Assembly (NCBI GenBank): GCA_937871285.1 | Contig: CALMQS010000014.1 | Span: forward strand, 59,390-123,389 | Direction of reading: 5' to 3' | DNA: 64,000 bases | Origin: an uncultured Sphingobacteriales bacterium | GTDB taxonomy: Bacteria > Bacteroidota > Bacteroidia > Chitinophagales > Chitinophagaceae | Part shown: positions 42,937 to 52,282 of the stretch, piece after piece | Numbering within the stretch: position 1 is the stretch's first letter | Layout: every line of letters begins with the position of its first letter | Translations under genes and position numbers: made by a program | The notes under the pieces: model-generated | The model's database searches: none | What the model saw: the letters and a program-made list of their open reading frames with translations, nothing else | Told to the model about the DNA's origin: nothing

Positions 42937-44619
42937 CTATTTTTTGTACAGGGTTACAACGCTTTTCGCAGGAACCAATACTACATCTTTTGAATCCGTG
43001 GTTCCCGTCGCTTTGCAATCATCTTCGGCGCTGGTAACAAAAATTGAATATTCGTTTGCCAGCCCGGTTCCGGCCAAACGCACTGGCTTGCCGGTTGTAT
43101 CATCATTAATGATAACGATTGTGTTAGATTGTTCGTTAGCATTAGTAAATGCCAGCGGAAGCAGGCGTTCATCATCCGAACTGATTTTAAAACGTTGGGA
43201 TCCCGGGCGTACATAGCTGTAAAAATTTTTAGAAACGTAATATCTTTTACTCTTTTCTCCCGCTGCGCTCATTAGCGAATAGGCATCTAACTGTGTAGTG
43301 CTGAGCGACCAGAACAGCCATGCCGAAACATGTCCATAGCGTAAAGCGACATACATCGCTTTGCTGAGCGCAATGGCGCCGTTCATGTTGTTTTCATAGC
43401 CGGAGGTTTCAGTCATCCATAAAGGAAGATTATATGGTACGCCCCAATTATACATGTCTTCCCAGGTTTTGGCATCTGCCGAACCGGGGTTAACGCCATC
43501 GGTTGCGTAACCATGCACCGCCAGCATATCCACATATTTACGCGAGCCCGCATCTGCCAGTATGGGTTCTACTAAGCTTTTAATGCCATCAAACCATCCC
43601 ACATCTTCAGGCACAAACAGCTTTGCAGCTATATTTTCATCGTTAAAGCGCTTACCCACCACCTTTAGTACATCGCGCATGGCTTCGCCGTTGTATACAC
43701 AGGAAGTGTAGAATTGCGAAAAACGGGGTTCGTTCTGTATACTCAACGCATAGATATCAATGCCGGTAAGCTGTTTGATGGTTTTAATATACGCAACGCA
43801 ATACTCGGCAAACTCATCGTACATATCTGTTTTTAACTGGTTGGTATTGGCGTTGGGATTAGTTGTATAAGGCGGGGCGGCATTTTGATTGGTAGTGCCA
43901 TTGCCCACTTTGTTATTGTATTTCATCCATATGGGCGGTGTCCACACAGAAGCAATTACTTTCTGCAGCCCCGCAGCTTTCATGTCTTTGAGATACTGAA
44001 TATGGTCGGCCAGCTTATCATCATGACCGGGAGTATTGTTGTTGATATTAAATTTTGTAAGGTCGGTAACGAAAGGATTATCATTATCGTTTTCAACTTC
44101 AAAATTGGAAGGAATATTTATTCTCAGGATGGTAAGTCCTAAATCATTGATCAATGTGTTCACAAATGCGGCGCTTGTAAAAGGTCCCGGTGACCAGCCT
44201 TCCCTTTGCAGTCCAAATCCGCCAAACCCTTCCATTACCTGGAATGTAGTGGTGTTGACTGCCGTAATGGTAACTACATGAGTATTGATGGTATCCCTTA
44301 CTTCAACAGGCTCCGATTTCCCGTCACTTACTGTTACTTTAATAATATAGGTTTTCCCGTCGTCATAAGAAAAGGTTTCCTTAGCGTTACCCTGTCTGGT
44401 TGTACCTTCTCCAAAATCCCAGGTATAAGTAAGGCGGTCAAATTCATGGTCACTGGCATCTACCTCAAAATGATAAGTGAAGGGATTGACCTTAACAAGA
44501 TTTGACCTGATATGAGCGGAGGGAGAATAATTGGCAGCATGAGCGCCTGCTTTTTTTGAACAGGCCGGCGCCGGCAAATAAAAAAGGAACAAAATACTGT
44601 AGAGCAGGCAGGCTTTCAT
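42937..44619 (-). CDS. GH30-family glycoside hydrolase lipoprotein with PKD domain
   Basis: The start at 44619 opens a lipoprotein signal (LFYLPAPAC, lipid Cys20), giving 560 residues; the longer frame from 44781 has no signal. A PKD-type domain (about 30-115; FDRLTYTWDFGEGTTRQG) precedes a GH30 TIM barrel. VMEGFGGFGLQREGWSP starts it, LSIQNEP holds the acid/base Glu, and WMTETSGYE the nucleophile Glu. A beta-sandwich follows to the C-terminus (VVLVPAKSVVTLYKK). GH30 enzymes cleave beta-1,6-glucan, glucosylceramide or xylan. It is downstream of susC-susD and probably cell-surface. Confidence 0.92.
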   Translation of the reverse strand: MKACLLYSILFLFYLPAPACSKKAGAHAANYSPSAHIRSNLVKVNPFTYHFEVDASDHEFDRLTYTWDFGEGTTRQGNAKETFSYDDGKTYIIKVTVSDGKSEPVEVRDTINTHVVTITAVNTTTFQVMEGFGGFGLQREGWSPGPFTSAAFVNTLINDLGLTILRINIPSNFEVENDNDNPFVTDLTKFNINNNTPGHDDKLADHIQYLKDMKAAGLQKVIASVWTPPIWMKYNNKVGNGTTNQNAAPPYTTNPNANTNQLKTDMYDEFAEYCVAYIKTIKQLTGIDIYALSIQNEPRFSQFYTSCVYNGEAMRDVLKVVGKRFNDENIAAKLFVPEDVGWFDGIKSLVEPILADAGSRKYVDMLAVHGYATDGVNPGSADAKTWEDMYNWGVPYNLPLWMTETSGYENNMNGAIALSKAMYVALRYGHVSAWLFWSLSTTQLDAYSLMSAAGEKSKRYYVSKNFYSYVRPGSQRFKISSDDERLLPLAFTNANEQSNTIVIINDDTTGKPVRLAGTGLANEYSIFVTSAEDDCKATGTTDSKDVVLVPAKSVVTLYKK

Positions 44620-44639
44620 GTTAGTGTAATAATAAAATA

Positions 44640-44678
44640 AACAGGGCTGCGTCAAAAAGGATTTAATACAGCCCCGTT
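44640..44678 (-). terminator. Hairpin between susD and the GH30 gene
   Basis: On the minus strand AACGGGGCTG (44669-44678) pairs with CAGCCCTGTT (44640-44649), with one mismatch and a 19-nt loop. TTATTTTATTATT follows. It could terminate susCD transcripts or lower read-through into the GH30 gene. Confidence 0.55.
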
Positions 44679-44829
44679 GATGTACATATTTTATGAAATG
44701 CAGCAGGAAATGCCGGTGCTGTGTCAAACGCGAAACCTGCCATCCGGCAGGCTGGCATAAGAAGTGAAACACGTCTTTCACCTCTCACTTTTCACGATAA
44801 TATACAGACATAATTTGTTTTACTTAACA

Positions 44830-46344
44830 CTAATAACCTGCATTTTGCGGAACGTTTGGATTTACATCAATTTCGCTGCTGGGTATAGGGAACAATAAAT
44901 GCTTTGGCAACTGAAAAGACATGGTGGATGTATTAGAGCTGAAGAAAGCATTATCCAGTGTAATAATACCCTGCATCTGCCACCTCCTGATATCGAACCA
45001 TCGTTGTCCCTCACCTGCAAGCTCAATAAGCCTTTCATTCATTATCCAGTTCATGATTTTTGTCTTATCTGTTTCTGCAGTTGCATAATTGGCGGGTATG
45101 GTGCCACCGGCAACCATGCTCCGGGCTCTTGTTCTTACTTCATTAATGTACCCGATCGCTTCTGCTGCTGATCCCCCGGATTGAAGCGTAGCTTCTGCTT
45201 TTAACAGCAACACATCGGCATAACGAAGTATCCTTGGGTTATTTACCGAGCCCACGCTAACCTGGTTCAGTTTATCCCGGGTTACATATTTTTTTACTTC
45301 GTGTGTGGCGGCATTTAAAGTCAGATCTCTTCTTGGGTCGTCCGGTTCAAATGCGTTTACCAATTTTGTGGTGGCATAAAATGGCGACTTGTCCCATATA
45401 TTGCCATTGCCTACGCTGTAAAAGCTGTAAAAAACGGAAAGATTGCCCACGGCATTATCAAAATCATTTTCAAGCCATACGTTATCTAAGGCGAAAGCCT
45501 GTGTTGCCTGGTATTCAAATAAAGATTCCCCGTTATTCTCTGTATCCCAGGCAAAGTTGTCGGTGAAATCGGCGGTAAGCCCTGCGCCGGAAATGCTGTT
45601 CAATGCGGAAATAGCGGCGGTATAATCAGATGTATTATTTGTAGCGGAGGCCCTGAATACGAGCGATTTCCCCATCATGCCAAATGCTGAATTTTTTGTA
45701 ACACGTCCCCTGTTAGCGGCATCCCATGAGGGTGGTAATAGCGAAGCGGCTTCTGTAAAATCCAGTATTGCCTGGTCAAGTAATTGCGTGCCGGTTGTGC
45801 CGGGTGGTGTAAACTGTTCTGAGGTTTTAACTCGCTCAATAGTTAACGGGGCAGTGCCAAAATAGTTCCACAGGTTATAGAATGCGTATCCGCGTAAAAA
45901 CAAAGCCTCCCCTTTATTGTAGTTCTTAAGGTTGGGTGTTTGGTATACACCATTTTCTCCTTCTATCTTTTCCAGCAATGTGTTTGCCCTTGCAATAAGC
46001 TGGTACCATACCGTATAAAAATAGGTTACCCTTTCCGTGCTGGGTTGCAGGCTTCCGAAAATCTCAAACTCTTCATTTGCTTCATTAGTAGTAATATCGT
46101 CACCCGGAAGCAGGTACATAGGCATCGTGCACATGTAGGGGTTACCCCTGTACCAGTATACATCATTTATTTTGGCATACACGCCAAGCACACCTTTGGC
46201 GAAATCATTCTCTTCGGTAAAGTATGACTCCTCAGTAGGTCCGTGTGGTAAAAGATCGAGGTGCGACCGGTTGCATCCCGAATAGAATGACGCGATAGCT
46301 GAGATGACTACCAGCGCTGATATTTTTTTTATAAAGACTTTCAT
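44830..46344 (-). CDS. SusD/RagB-family nutrient-binding lipoprotein
   Basis: The 504-residue protein has a lipoprotein signal (SAIASFYSGC, lipid Cys24) and the SusD fold of TPR-like helices. YNKGEALFLRGYAFYNLWNY, ILRYADVLLLKAEATLQSGG, INEVRTRARSM and INERLIELAGEGQRWFDIRR (with the first Met omitted) are family landmarks. The C-terminus is HLLFPIPSSEIDVNPNVPQN. Such proteins lie on the cell surface and hand glycans to the SusC transporter encoded 18 bp upstream. The substrate is not known. Confidence 0.96.
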   Translation of the reverse strand: MKVFIKKISALVVISAIASFYSGCNRSHLDLLPHGPTEESYFTEENDFAKGVLGVYAKINDVYWYRGNPYMCTMPMYLLPGDDITTNEANEEFEIFGSLQPSTERVTYFYTVWYQLIARANTLLEKIEGENGVYQTPNLKNYNKGEALFLRGYAFYNLWNYFGTAPLTIERVKTSEQFTPPGTTGTQLLDQAILDFTEAASLLPPSWDAANRGRVTKNSAFGMMGKSLVFRASATNNTSDYTAAISALNSISGAGLTADFTDNFAWDTENNGESLFEYQATQAFALDNVWLENDFDNAVGNLSVFYSFYSVGNGNIWDKSPFYATTKLVNAFEPDDPRRDLTLNAATHEVKKYVTRDKLNQVSVGSVNNPRILRYADVLLLKAEATLQSGGSAAEAIGYINEVRTRARSMVAGGTIPANYATAETDKTKIMNWIMNERLIELAGEGQRWFDIRRWQMQGIITLDNAFFSSNTSTMSFQLPKHLLFPIPSSEIDVNPNVPQNAGY

Positions 46345-46362
46345 TATGTAAAGATTTTAGAA

Positions 46363-49300
46363 TTAGAAACTGGCATTAATACCAAACTGTACCTGCCGGG
46401 TAGGCGGAATAAAATCATTTTCCGGATCAAGGCCTGTATAATTTGTAATGGTAAACAGGTTGATGGCTGCGGCATATAGCCGGATGCTTTGTATGAATCC
46501 TGCCCTGTTTAAGAGTGCTGCCGGCAAAGCATAACCCAGTTGTATATTCTTTAAGCGCAGGTATCCTGCATTTTCCACAAACCGGTCGGAGTACCTCAGC
46601 GCCTGTGCAGGATCGCCGTATACAGCCCTTGGCATGGTAGCAGAAGGGTTGTCGGGGGTCCACCTGTTCAGTGTAGTAGCCCACTGATTGGCAAGTCCGC
46701 TCATAGCTTCCATGCCTGCCTTTACGCTGTTATATTTTTGAACATCGCCAATACCCTGGAAAAATATACTAATGTCCAATCCTTTAAAGCTGGCGCCTAT
46801 GTTAAAGCCATAATAATAGCCCGGAATGGTTTTACCCAGGTAAGTACGGTCATTACCGTTAACCCGTCCATCCGGTGTTTGGCTGTACCGTTCGGTTTGG
46901 TCTTTGGGATTTCCATATACATCCTGGAAATAGGCGTCGCCGGGCTTGTATACATATCCTGCGGTTGCATTACCGGGATCCTGTCCAACGTTCACATCTG
47001 CATAGTTCTGGCGCCAGGCATCAATTTCTGACTGTGTTTGAAAAACACCTCCGGTTTTATATCCCCACAAATAGAACATGGAGTATCCTTCCTCAATTCT
47101 GTTGGTTTCACCGCCCAGAGGATTACCGCCATATAGTTTGGTTACCCTGTTTTTTACAGTAGTTAAATTTGCCGAAGCATTAAATCCTACAGGTCCGAAG
47201 CTGGTATTATAACCCAACTGGAATTCGAGACCTGTATTTCTTACCTCACCTATGTTGAGGTCGGCAGGAGCCTGTATGCCTGTATTGGGCGGTAGCGATA
47301 CAGACTGAATAATATCATACGTTGATTTATTGTAGTATTCTGCTGTAAAGCTTACCTGGTTGTTAAAAAGCATCGCGTCTAAGCCGATACTTGTTGTTTT
47401 TAATTTTTCCCAGGTAAGGGTAGTATTGGCAAAATTAGGTAAGGCCGCCCCCTGTAGCTGGGTGCCGTAGCCATCTCCGTTTCCGGAACCAACCGGATAG
47501 TCCGGTGTGAGCGATATGGTAGAAAGAAAAGCATAATAGGCTGCAGACTGATAGTTGCCTAATTTACCCCAGCCACCCCTGATTTTTAAATCATTGATAA
47601 AAGTAGTTACAGGAAAAAAGCCTTCTGCGCTAATACGCCATGCAAGGGCAAAAGATGCAAACTGATCCCATTTATGCCCGGGCGCTAATCTCGATGACCC
47701 GTCTTTACGTATGGTGCCATCTACGTAATATTTATCTTTATATTTATAGCTTAGCCTTCCGTAATAACCGATCAGCGCGTCTTCCTGAATAATATTGGCG
47801 AATCCCTGGGTGTAAGGGGGAATGTTGGCGATGCTTCTGTACTGGGGATCGGAGTAGTTAACATTGCCGCTCAGGTCTGTAGTATACCATCTGCCAAATT
47901 GTTCTGAGGCGCCTAAAAGCACATCTATATTATGATCATTGAAAAAAGTATGATTATAATTAACAGTCAGCTCCTTATTAAGATTATGGGTGCGGCCCTG
48001 TCTTTCGCCGTATCTTCCTTTTGCATTGCCATCCTGGCCGGCGTAGGGGTTACCCGGTGTTTGTGAAAACATCCATTCATCATAATTTCCCCATGATCTG
48101 CGCAGGTTAAAATAATATTCACCACCAAGGGCGCCCTTTATTTTAAGTCCCGTAAGTGGTTCTATTTGCACAAATGCATTCCCGATAATATCGTACAATT
48201 CATACTTTGTGCTGTTCAAATGCTGAAAAGCAAAAACGTTATATCTTGTTTGCTGACCCCACAACAACCGGGGATCCCCGCTAACGAAATTGTATGGCGC
48301 TCCGGGATTCAGTAAATTAGGGTCGTAATCGGGGTTTGGCTCAAAGCTGCCTGCTGTTACCGGCACAAAACCATAAGGCCCGGCGGCATCATAAAAGGGT
48401 TGAAAGGGTATGGTAGACATCATGGTGCCCAGGTCTGCCTGCGTATTGGTTAATCCTCTTTGCTGGATCAGCCTCACCGTCATGCCTGCCTCTATATATT
48501 TTGAGATGCGGGAGTCAATATTTAATGCAACCGAATACCGCTCCATATTATTGGCTTTTAACGGGCTTTCCGTTTTTTGATATCCTGCGGAGAAGTAATA
48601 ATTGAAGCTTTCCGTTCCACCCGATACACGTGCATTATAATCCTGGATGGGCGCGTTTTTATTTTTTAATTCATCCACCCAGTCGTAGGTAGCTCCATTG
48701 CCAATATAGGCAGGATCGCCTTCCGTATATAATGGGCCAAATTTTTGTCCGAACGAAACTCCCGCATCGGGATTATTATTATATGCTTCCTTCACCAATC
48801 CCATATACTGCTGGGTATTCAGGAGGGGAATAGTTTTCGCTATATTTTGCATAACATAAGAAGCTGAAAATTCTATTTTGGGTTTGCCTGATTTGCCTTT
48901 TTTGGTGGTAATGAGAATTACACCATTAGAAGCGCGTACACCGTAAATAGCAGCGGCAGAGGCGTCCTTTAACACCGAAATGGATTCAATATCGGCGGCG
49001 TTTATTTTTGAAAAGATATTGATGGGGGATCTTATATCTCCTATGGCGCCTTCTGTTGCTCCTGCGCCGCCTTCGTAAATAGGAATACCGTCTACCACGT
49101 ACAGGGGTTCCGCATAGCCGAATGTATTTACGCCCCTTATACGTACTTTAGGCCGGGCATTGGGCTCGCCGCCGCCCGATTCCACAAAAACCCCGGGAGC
49201 ATTACCCTGGAGGGCCAATTCGGGGGTCATAGCCGTGCTTTTGGCAATGTCTTTGGAAGAAATGGTAGACAGTGCTCCGGTAACGTCTTTCTTCTTTCGC

Positions 49301-49947
49301 TGTCCGTAGCCTATTACCACCACTTCATCCAAACCCCTGGTGGTAGCTGTAAGCACAACGGTAATTTCCTGCTGGTTGTTTATGGCTACCCTTTCTGTAA
49401 TGTATCCCACGGAAGTAAAGATCAGGACGCCATTTTCGGGTGCATTGATCACAAACTCGCCCCTGCTGTTTGTAGCGGTTTGTACGTTGCTGTTTTCCAC
49501 AGCTACCGTTATGCCCTGCAGCGGTGTGTTATTGGCATCTGTAACCCTGCCTTTAACTGTAATTTGGTTCAGTACCGGCTGGCTGCTTGTAATAACAATC
49601 AGGTCATCGTCTATTTTTTTGAAAGTGAAACCGGTTTTTTCAAGGATTAATACTAAGATTTCCGGTACCGGCGTATTCTTTACGCGCACGTCTACCTTTA
49701 ATTCTGATGGGAAAAAGTTGCTGGAATACACGAATTTATAATCCGTTTTGCGTTCAATCGTTCTCAACACGCTGCTGATCGTAACCTTCTTAAGGTCAAG
49801 TGTTAGTTTGGTTTCCTGCGAATAGCTGTTTGCGGAAACCTGCAGGCAGGTAGACAGCATAATGATCACAGCCAGTTTCATAAGCAATACAATTTTCGTG
49901 AGCACGGATACGCAGGCAAGCGTCCGGCTTTGTAGCCTTTTTTTCAT
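46363..49947 (-). CDS. SusC/RagA TonB-linked outer-membrane transporter with STN domain
   Basis: The 1194-residue protein imports glycans through the outer membrane with TonB energy. A long signal segment (to about 43) is followed by an STN signalling domain (LTLDLKKVTISSVLRTIERK, VPEILVLILEKTGFTFKKID). Then come a carboxypeptidase-D-like domain (VKGRVTDANNTPLQGITVAV), the TonB-box-like VVVIGYGQRKKKDVTGA, and the plug with VRIRGVNTFGYAEPLYVVDG. A 22-strand barrel ends in RQVQFGINASF. The STN domain fits regulation through the FecR anti-sigma factor and ECF sigma factor encoded just upstream on the same strand. Confidence 0.97.
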   Translation of the reverse strand: MKKRLQSRTLACVSVLTKIVLLMKLAVIIMLSTCLQVSANSYSQETKLTLDLKKVTISSVLRTIERKTDYKFVYSSNFFPSELKVDVRVKNTPVPEILVLILEKTGFTFKKIDDDLIVITSSQPVLNQITVKGRVTDANNTPLQGITVAVENSNVQTATNSRGEFVINAPENGVLIFTSVGYITERVAINNQQEITVVLTATTRGLDEVVVIGYGQRKKKDVTGALSTISSKDIAKSTAMTPELALQGNAPGVFVESGGGEPNARPKVRIRGVNTFGYAEPLYVVDGIPIYEGGAGATEGAIGDIRSPINIFSKINAADIESISVLKDASAAAIYGVRASNGVILITTKKGKSGKPKIEFSASYVMQNIAKTIPLLNTQQYMGLVKEAYNNNPDAGVSFGQKFGPLYTEGDPAYIGNGATYDWVDELKNKNAPIQDYNARVSGGTESFNYYFSAGYQKTESPLKANNMERYSVALNIDSRISKYIEAGMTVRLIQQRGLTNTQADLGTMMSTIPFQPFYDAAGPYGFVPVTAGSFEPNPDYDPNLLNPGAPYNFVSGDPRLLWGQQTRYNVFAFQHLNSTKYELYDIIGNAFVQIEPLTGLKIKGALGGEYYFNLRRSWGNYDEWMFSQTPGNPYAGQDGNAKGRYGERQGRTHNLNKELTVNYNHTFFNDHNIDVLLGASEQFGRWYTTDLSGNVNYSDPQYRSIANIPPYTQGFANIIQEDALIGYYGRLSYKYKDKYYVDGTIRKDGSSRLAPGHKWDQFASFALAWRISAEGFFPVTTFINDLKIRGGWGKLGNYQSAAYYAFLSTISLTPDYPVGSGNGDGYGTQLQGAALPNFANTTLTWEKLKTTSIGLDAMLFNNQVSFTAEYYNKSTYDIIQSVSLPPNTGIQAPADLNIGEVRNTGLEFQLGYNTSFGPVGFNASANLTTVKNRVTKLYGGNPLGGETNRIEEGYSMFYLWGYKTGGVFQTQSEIDAWRQNYADVNVGQDPGNATAGYVYKPGDAYFQDVYGNPKDQTERYSQTPDGRVNGNDRTYLGKTIPGYYYGFNIGASFKGLDISIFFQGIGDVQKYNSVKAGMEAMSGLANQWATTLNRWTPDNPSATMPRAVYGDPAQALRYSDRFVENAGYLRLKNIQLGYALPAALLNRAGFIQSIRLYAAAINLFTITNYTGLDPENDFIPPTRQVQFGINASF

Positions 49948-50074
49948 ATTTTTACCATGTTTAAGTTTACAAATGAGGTAAGCTAACCGTTATAAGAGCT
50001 TACCTCAAAAACTTTCAAAGGGGGAATGCGTCAACATTTCTCCTTTGTTCTTATACCTTCATTTTTCGCTTTTC

Positions 50075-51211
50075 TTAATTTTTGCTGATAATAATATTAT
50101 TGTTTTCCGCTATAGTGTATTTAAAATATCTTGATAATTGCAGCGCCTGCAGCACCTGTTCTATATTTTTCTGATTAAATGTTGCCGTAAACCTGTACTC
50201 TTTTACTTTTTCATCAGTAAAGCTGATGGTAATATTATACCAGCGCTCCAGCTCTGCTGCAATGGTTTCAAAACTATTATCATTAAACGCAAGGCGATTC
50301 TCCGTCCATGATACTTCCGTTAATGTACTATCCGTTGTATTGTAAGTGAGCCCTGTTATTTTAAAATTTTCAGTAGCCGTTGCCTTATCCGTTACTTTAC
50401 TATTCTTTACAGGAGGTACATCGGAGATGTTAGGCAGGATGATCTTTTCATTGGGATGCAGGTATATTTTTTTCTTTTCCTTATTCCGCACGGTCACTTC
50501 TACCGATCCTTTCAGCAGGGATGTTTCTGATGTTTTATCGCCGGGGTAAGCCCGCACATTAAAAACGGTTCCCAGCACTTTTATATCCATGGTGCTGGTA
50601 TGAATGATGAAGGGTCTTCCGGTATCGCGTACCACATCAAAAAAAGCTTCGCCAACCAGGGTAAGCTCACGGCTGGCAGTATTGAAATCTCCGGCAATAT
50701 GAATAGTGCTGCCTGCATTAAGCATTACTTTGCTGCCATCGGGTAGCTGAATTGATTTTCTTTCACCTGCCTTGCTTACTTCGGTGCTGTTGTACTTTAA
50801 CTGTGCTTCCTGCTTATGGTTTTCAAACGGGACTTCATATTTACGGGTAGCCAAAAAAAGAATGCCGGCAATTGTTGCGGCAACAGTTGTAGCGTACAGC
50901 CACATTTTTCTGGCAGCAGGTGGCTTCCGGAAATCAGGTTGACTGGTAAGGGGTTCTGCCGTTTCATTTGAAAAATGTTCTTCAGCAATTAATTGAAAGG
51001 CTTTTCTGTCGGCAGCAAATGTTTCGCCCGTGTGACTGCCAATAAAGGAAAGATAGAGGTCTTTAGCCTGGTTAACAGTAACTGACTTATGTTGGTTTTT
51101 CTTTATCCATTCTTCCCAAAAAATAACGTCCTCCTCCTGGGTGCCCAGGCAATAGTTTTGAAATGACTCATCCAATATGAAATCTTCCGCCTCGAACGTT
51201 GTATAATTCAT
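50075..51211 (-). CDS. FecR-family anti-sigma factor
   Basis: The 378-residue protein spans the inner membrane once (KMWLYATTVAATIAGILFLA, about 105-124). The N-terminal cytoplasmic part should bind the ECF sigma factor. The periplasmic FecR domain has ERKSIQLPDGSKVMLNAGST, LVGEAFFDVVRDTGRPFIIH and LGTVFNVRAYPGD. A DUF4974 domain closes the protein (RLAFNDNSFETIAAELERWY). It receives the signal from the STN domain of SusC and lies between that gene and the sigma-factor gene. Confidence 0.95.
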   Translation of the reverse strand: MNYTTFEAEDFILDESFQNYCLGTQEEDVIFWEEWIKKNQHKSVTVNQAKDLYLSFIGSHTGETFAADRKAFQLIAEEHFSNETAEPLTSQPDFRKPPAARKMWLYATTVAATIAGILFLATRKYEVPFENHKQEAQLKYNSTEVSKAGERKSIQLPDGSKVMLNAGSTIHIAGDFNTASRELTLVGEAFFDVVRDTGRPFIIHTSTMDIKVLGTVFNVRAYPGDKTSETSLLKGSVEVTVRNKEKKKIYLHPNEKIILPNISDVPPVKNSKVTDKATATENFKITGLTYNTTDSTLTEVSWTENRLAFNDNSFETIAAELERWYNITISFTDEKVKEYRFTATFNQKNIEQVLQALQLSRYFKYTIAENNNIIISKN

Positions 51212-51285
51212 GAACGCTGGTTTTTACTATAGAAGCAGCGCCAACGGAATTTTACTATAAAAATGCCGTTTTTTTAAAATGAAAA

Positions 51286-51915
51286 TTATTGGGGCAGGAA
51301 GAAGAAGAAAAGATATCCTAACAATGCATAGTCTGGTATAAGGTTCCCGGGAGGAGTAGATACTAAAATGAGCCGGAGAGATTTCAACGCCTGGTGGATG
51401 ATATTGTACGCTGTTCTTTTGGTGATGTTACATTTGGCTGCAATTTCATCATAATCAAGGTCTTCAAAGAATTTCAGCTTTAGCAATTCCTTTTCTCTTT
51501 GGGTTAATTGCCCAATGGCATTCATCAGCTTTTCCTTTAGTTCCCTGTTGTGCTGCAACTGAACGATATATTCTTCATAGGGCGCTTCGGTTGTTTGGAT
51601 GCTTTCACCAAACAAGCGGTTTTTTAATGACCGGTTGCCTTCCATTTTTATTTCCGCTATTAATTCGCGGCGCAAACTGGTAAGCAGGTAAGAACGCACG
51701 TTTTCTATACAAGGCAGTTTGGAACGGTTATCCCATAAACGCAATAATATTTGTGTAATGCAATCCCGGGTCATATCGCGCCGGCCGGTAAGCTTGATGC
51801 CATAGTTCATTAAGCCTATATAATGCTGGGTATATATTTCCAGGAGGGCCTGTTTGTTGCCTTTTTGCAGTTGTATCCAGCTTTGAATATGGCTTGTTTT
51901 GGCGGGCATAAGCAT
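51286..51915 (-). CDS. ECF sigma-70 factor
   Basis: The 209-residue RNA polymerase sigma factor has region 2 at about 20-90 (YGIKLTGRRDMTRDCITQIL LRLW, RSYLLTSLRRELIAEI) and region 4 at about 135-190 (LTQREKELLKLKFFEDLDYD, KRTAYNIIHQALKSLRLIL). It precedes fecR by 74 bp and susC on the same strand, so it should activate the susCD-GH30 genes. The C-terminal tail is hydrophobic (LGYLFFFFLPQ), which is odd for a sigma factor and may matter for its control. Confidence 0.93.
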   Translation of the reverse strand: MLMPAKTSHIQSWIQLQKGNKQALLEIYTQHYIGLMNYGIKLTGRRDMTRDCITQILLRLWDNRSKLPCIENVRSYLLTSLRRELIAEIKMEGNRSLKNRLFGESIQTTEAPYEEYIVQLQHNRELKEKLMNAIGQLTQREKELLKLKFFEDLDYDEIAAKCNITKRTAYNIIHQALKSLRLILVSTPPGNLIPDYALLGYLFFFFLPQ

Positions 51916-52282
51916 TGAGGAACCGCGAATTAAAAAAAACTTTATTACGGTTTTTCTGGCAGTTAAATTAAAAAACTATTCTCAAATATTATAACTTATT
52001 ATTATGATGCCAATAAGAAATGAAAACCTCCGGTTCTAAACCCCGCTTACCGGAGTTGATTGTATAGGCAGGGGTACTTGTAATGTGTTGCGCTGTAAAT
52101 CATATCCCATCGTCTGCACACCTGGTTCAATCAGCTACCATAACGGATCGTGTATTACTTGTGCATAAGTCTTTCTTAAATCCATATTACATAATGAGCT
52201 GTTCCCCTTCAATTAAAAATAAAAAAGCAGGGTAAAGAAAAAACCGGAACCCTTTTTACTGGTAAGTAAAAATTACGCTGAT
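51916..52282. other. Divergent spacer between the sigma-factor and VCBS genes
   Basis: About 370 bp hold no reading frame with protein-like features and no RNA gene. CCGGTTCTAAACCCCGCTTA CCGG near 52030 gives a weak inverted repeat (CCGG ends). Both promoters must lie here. Confidence 0.35.
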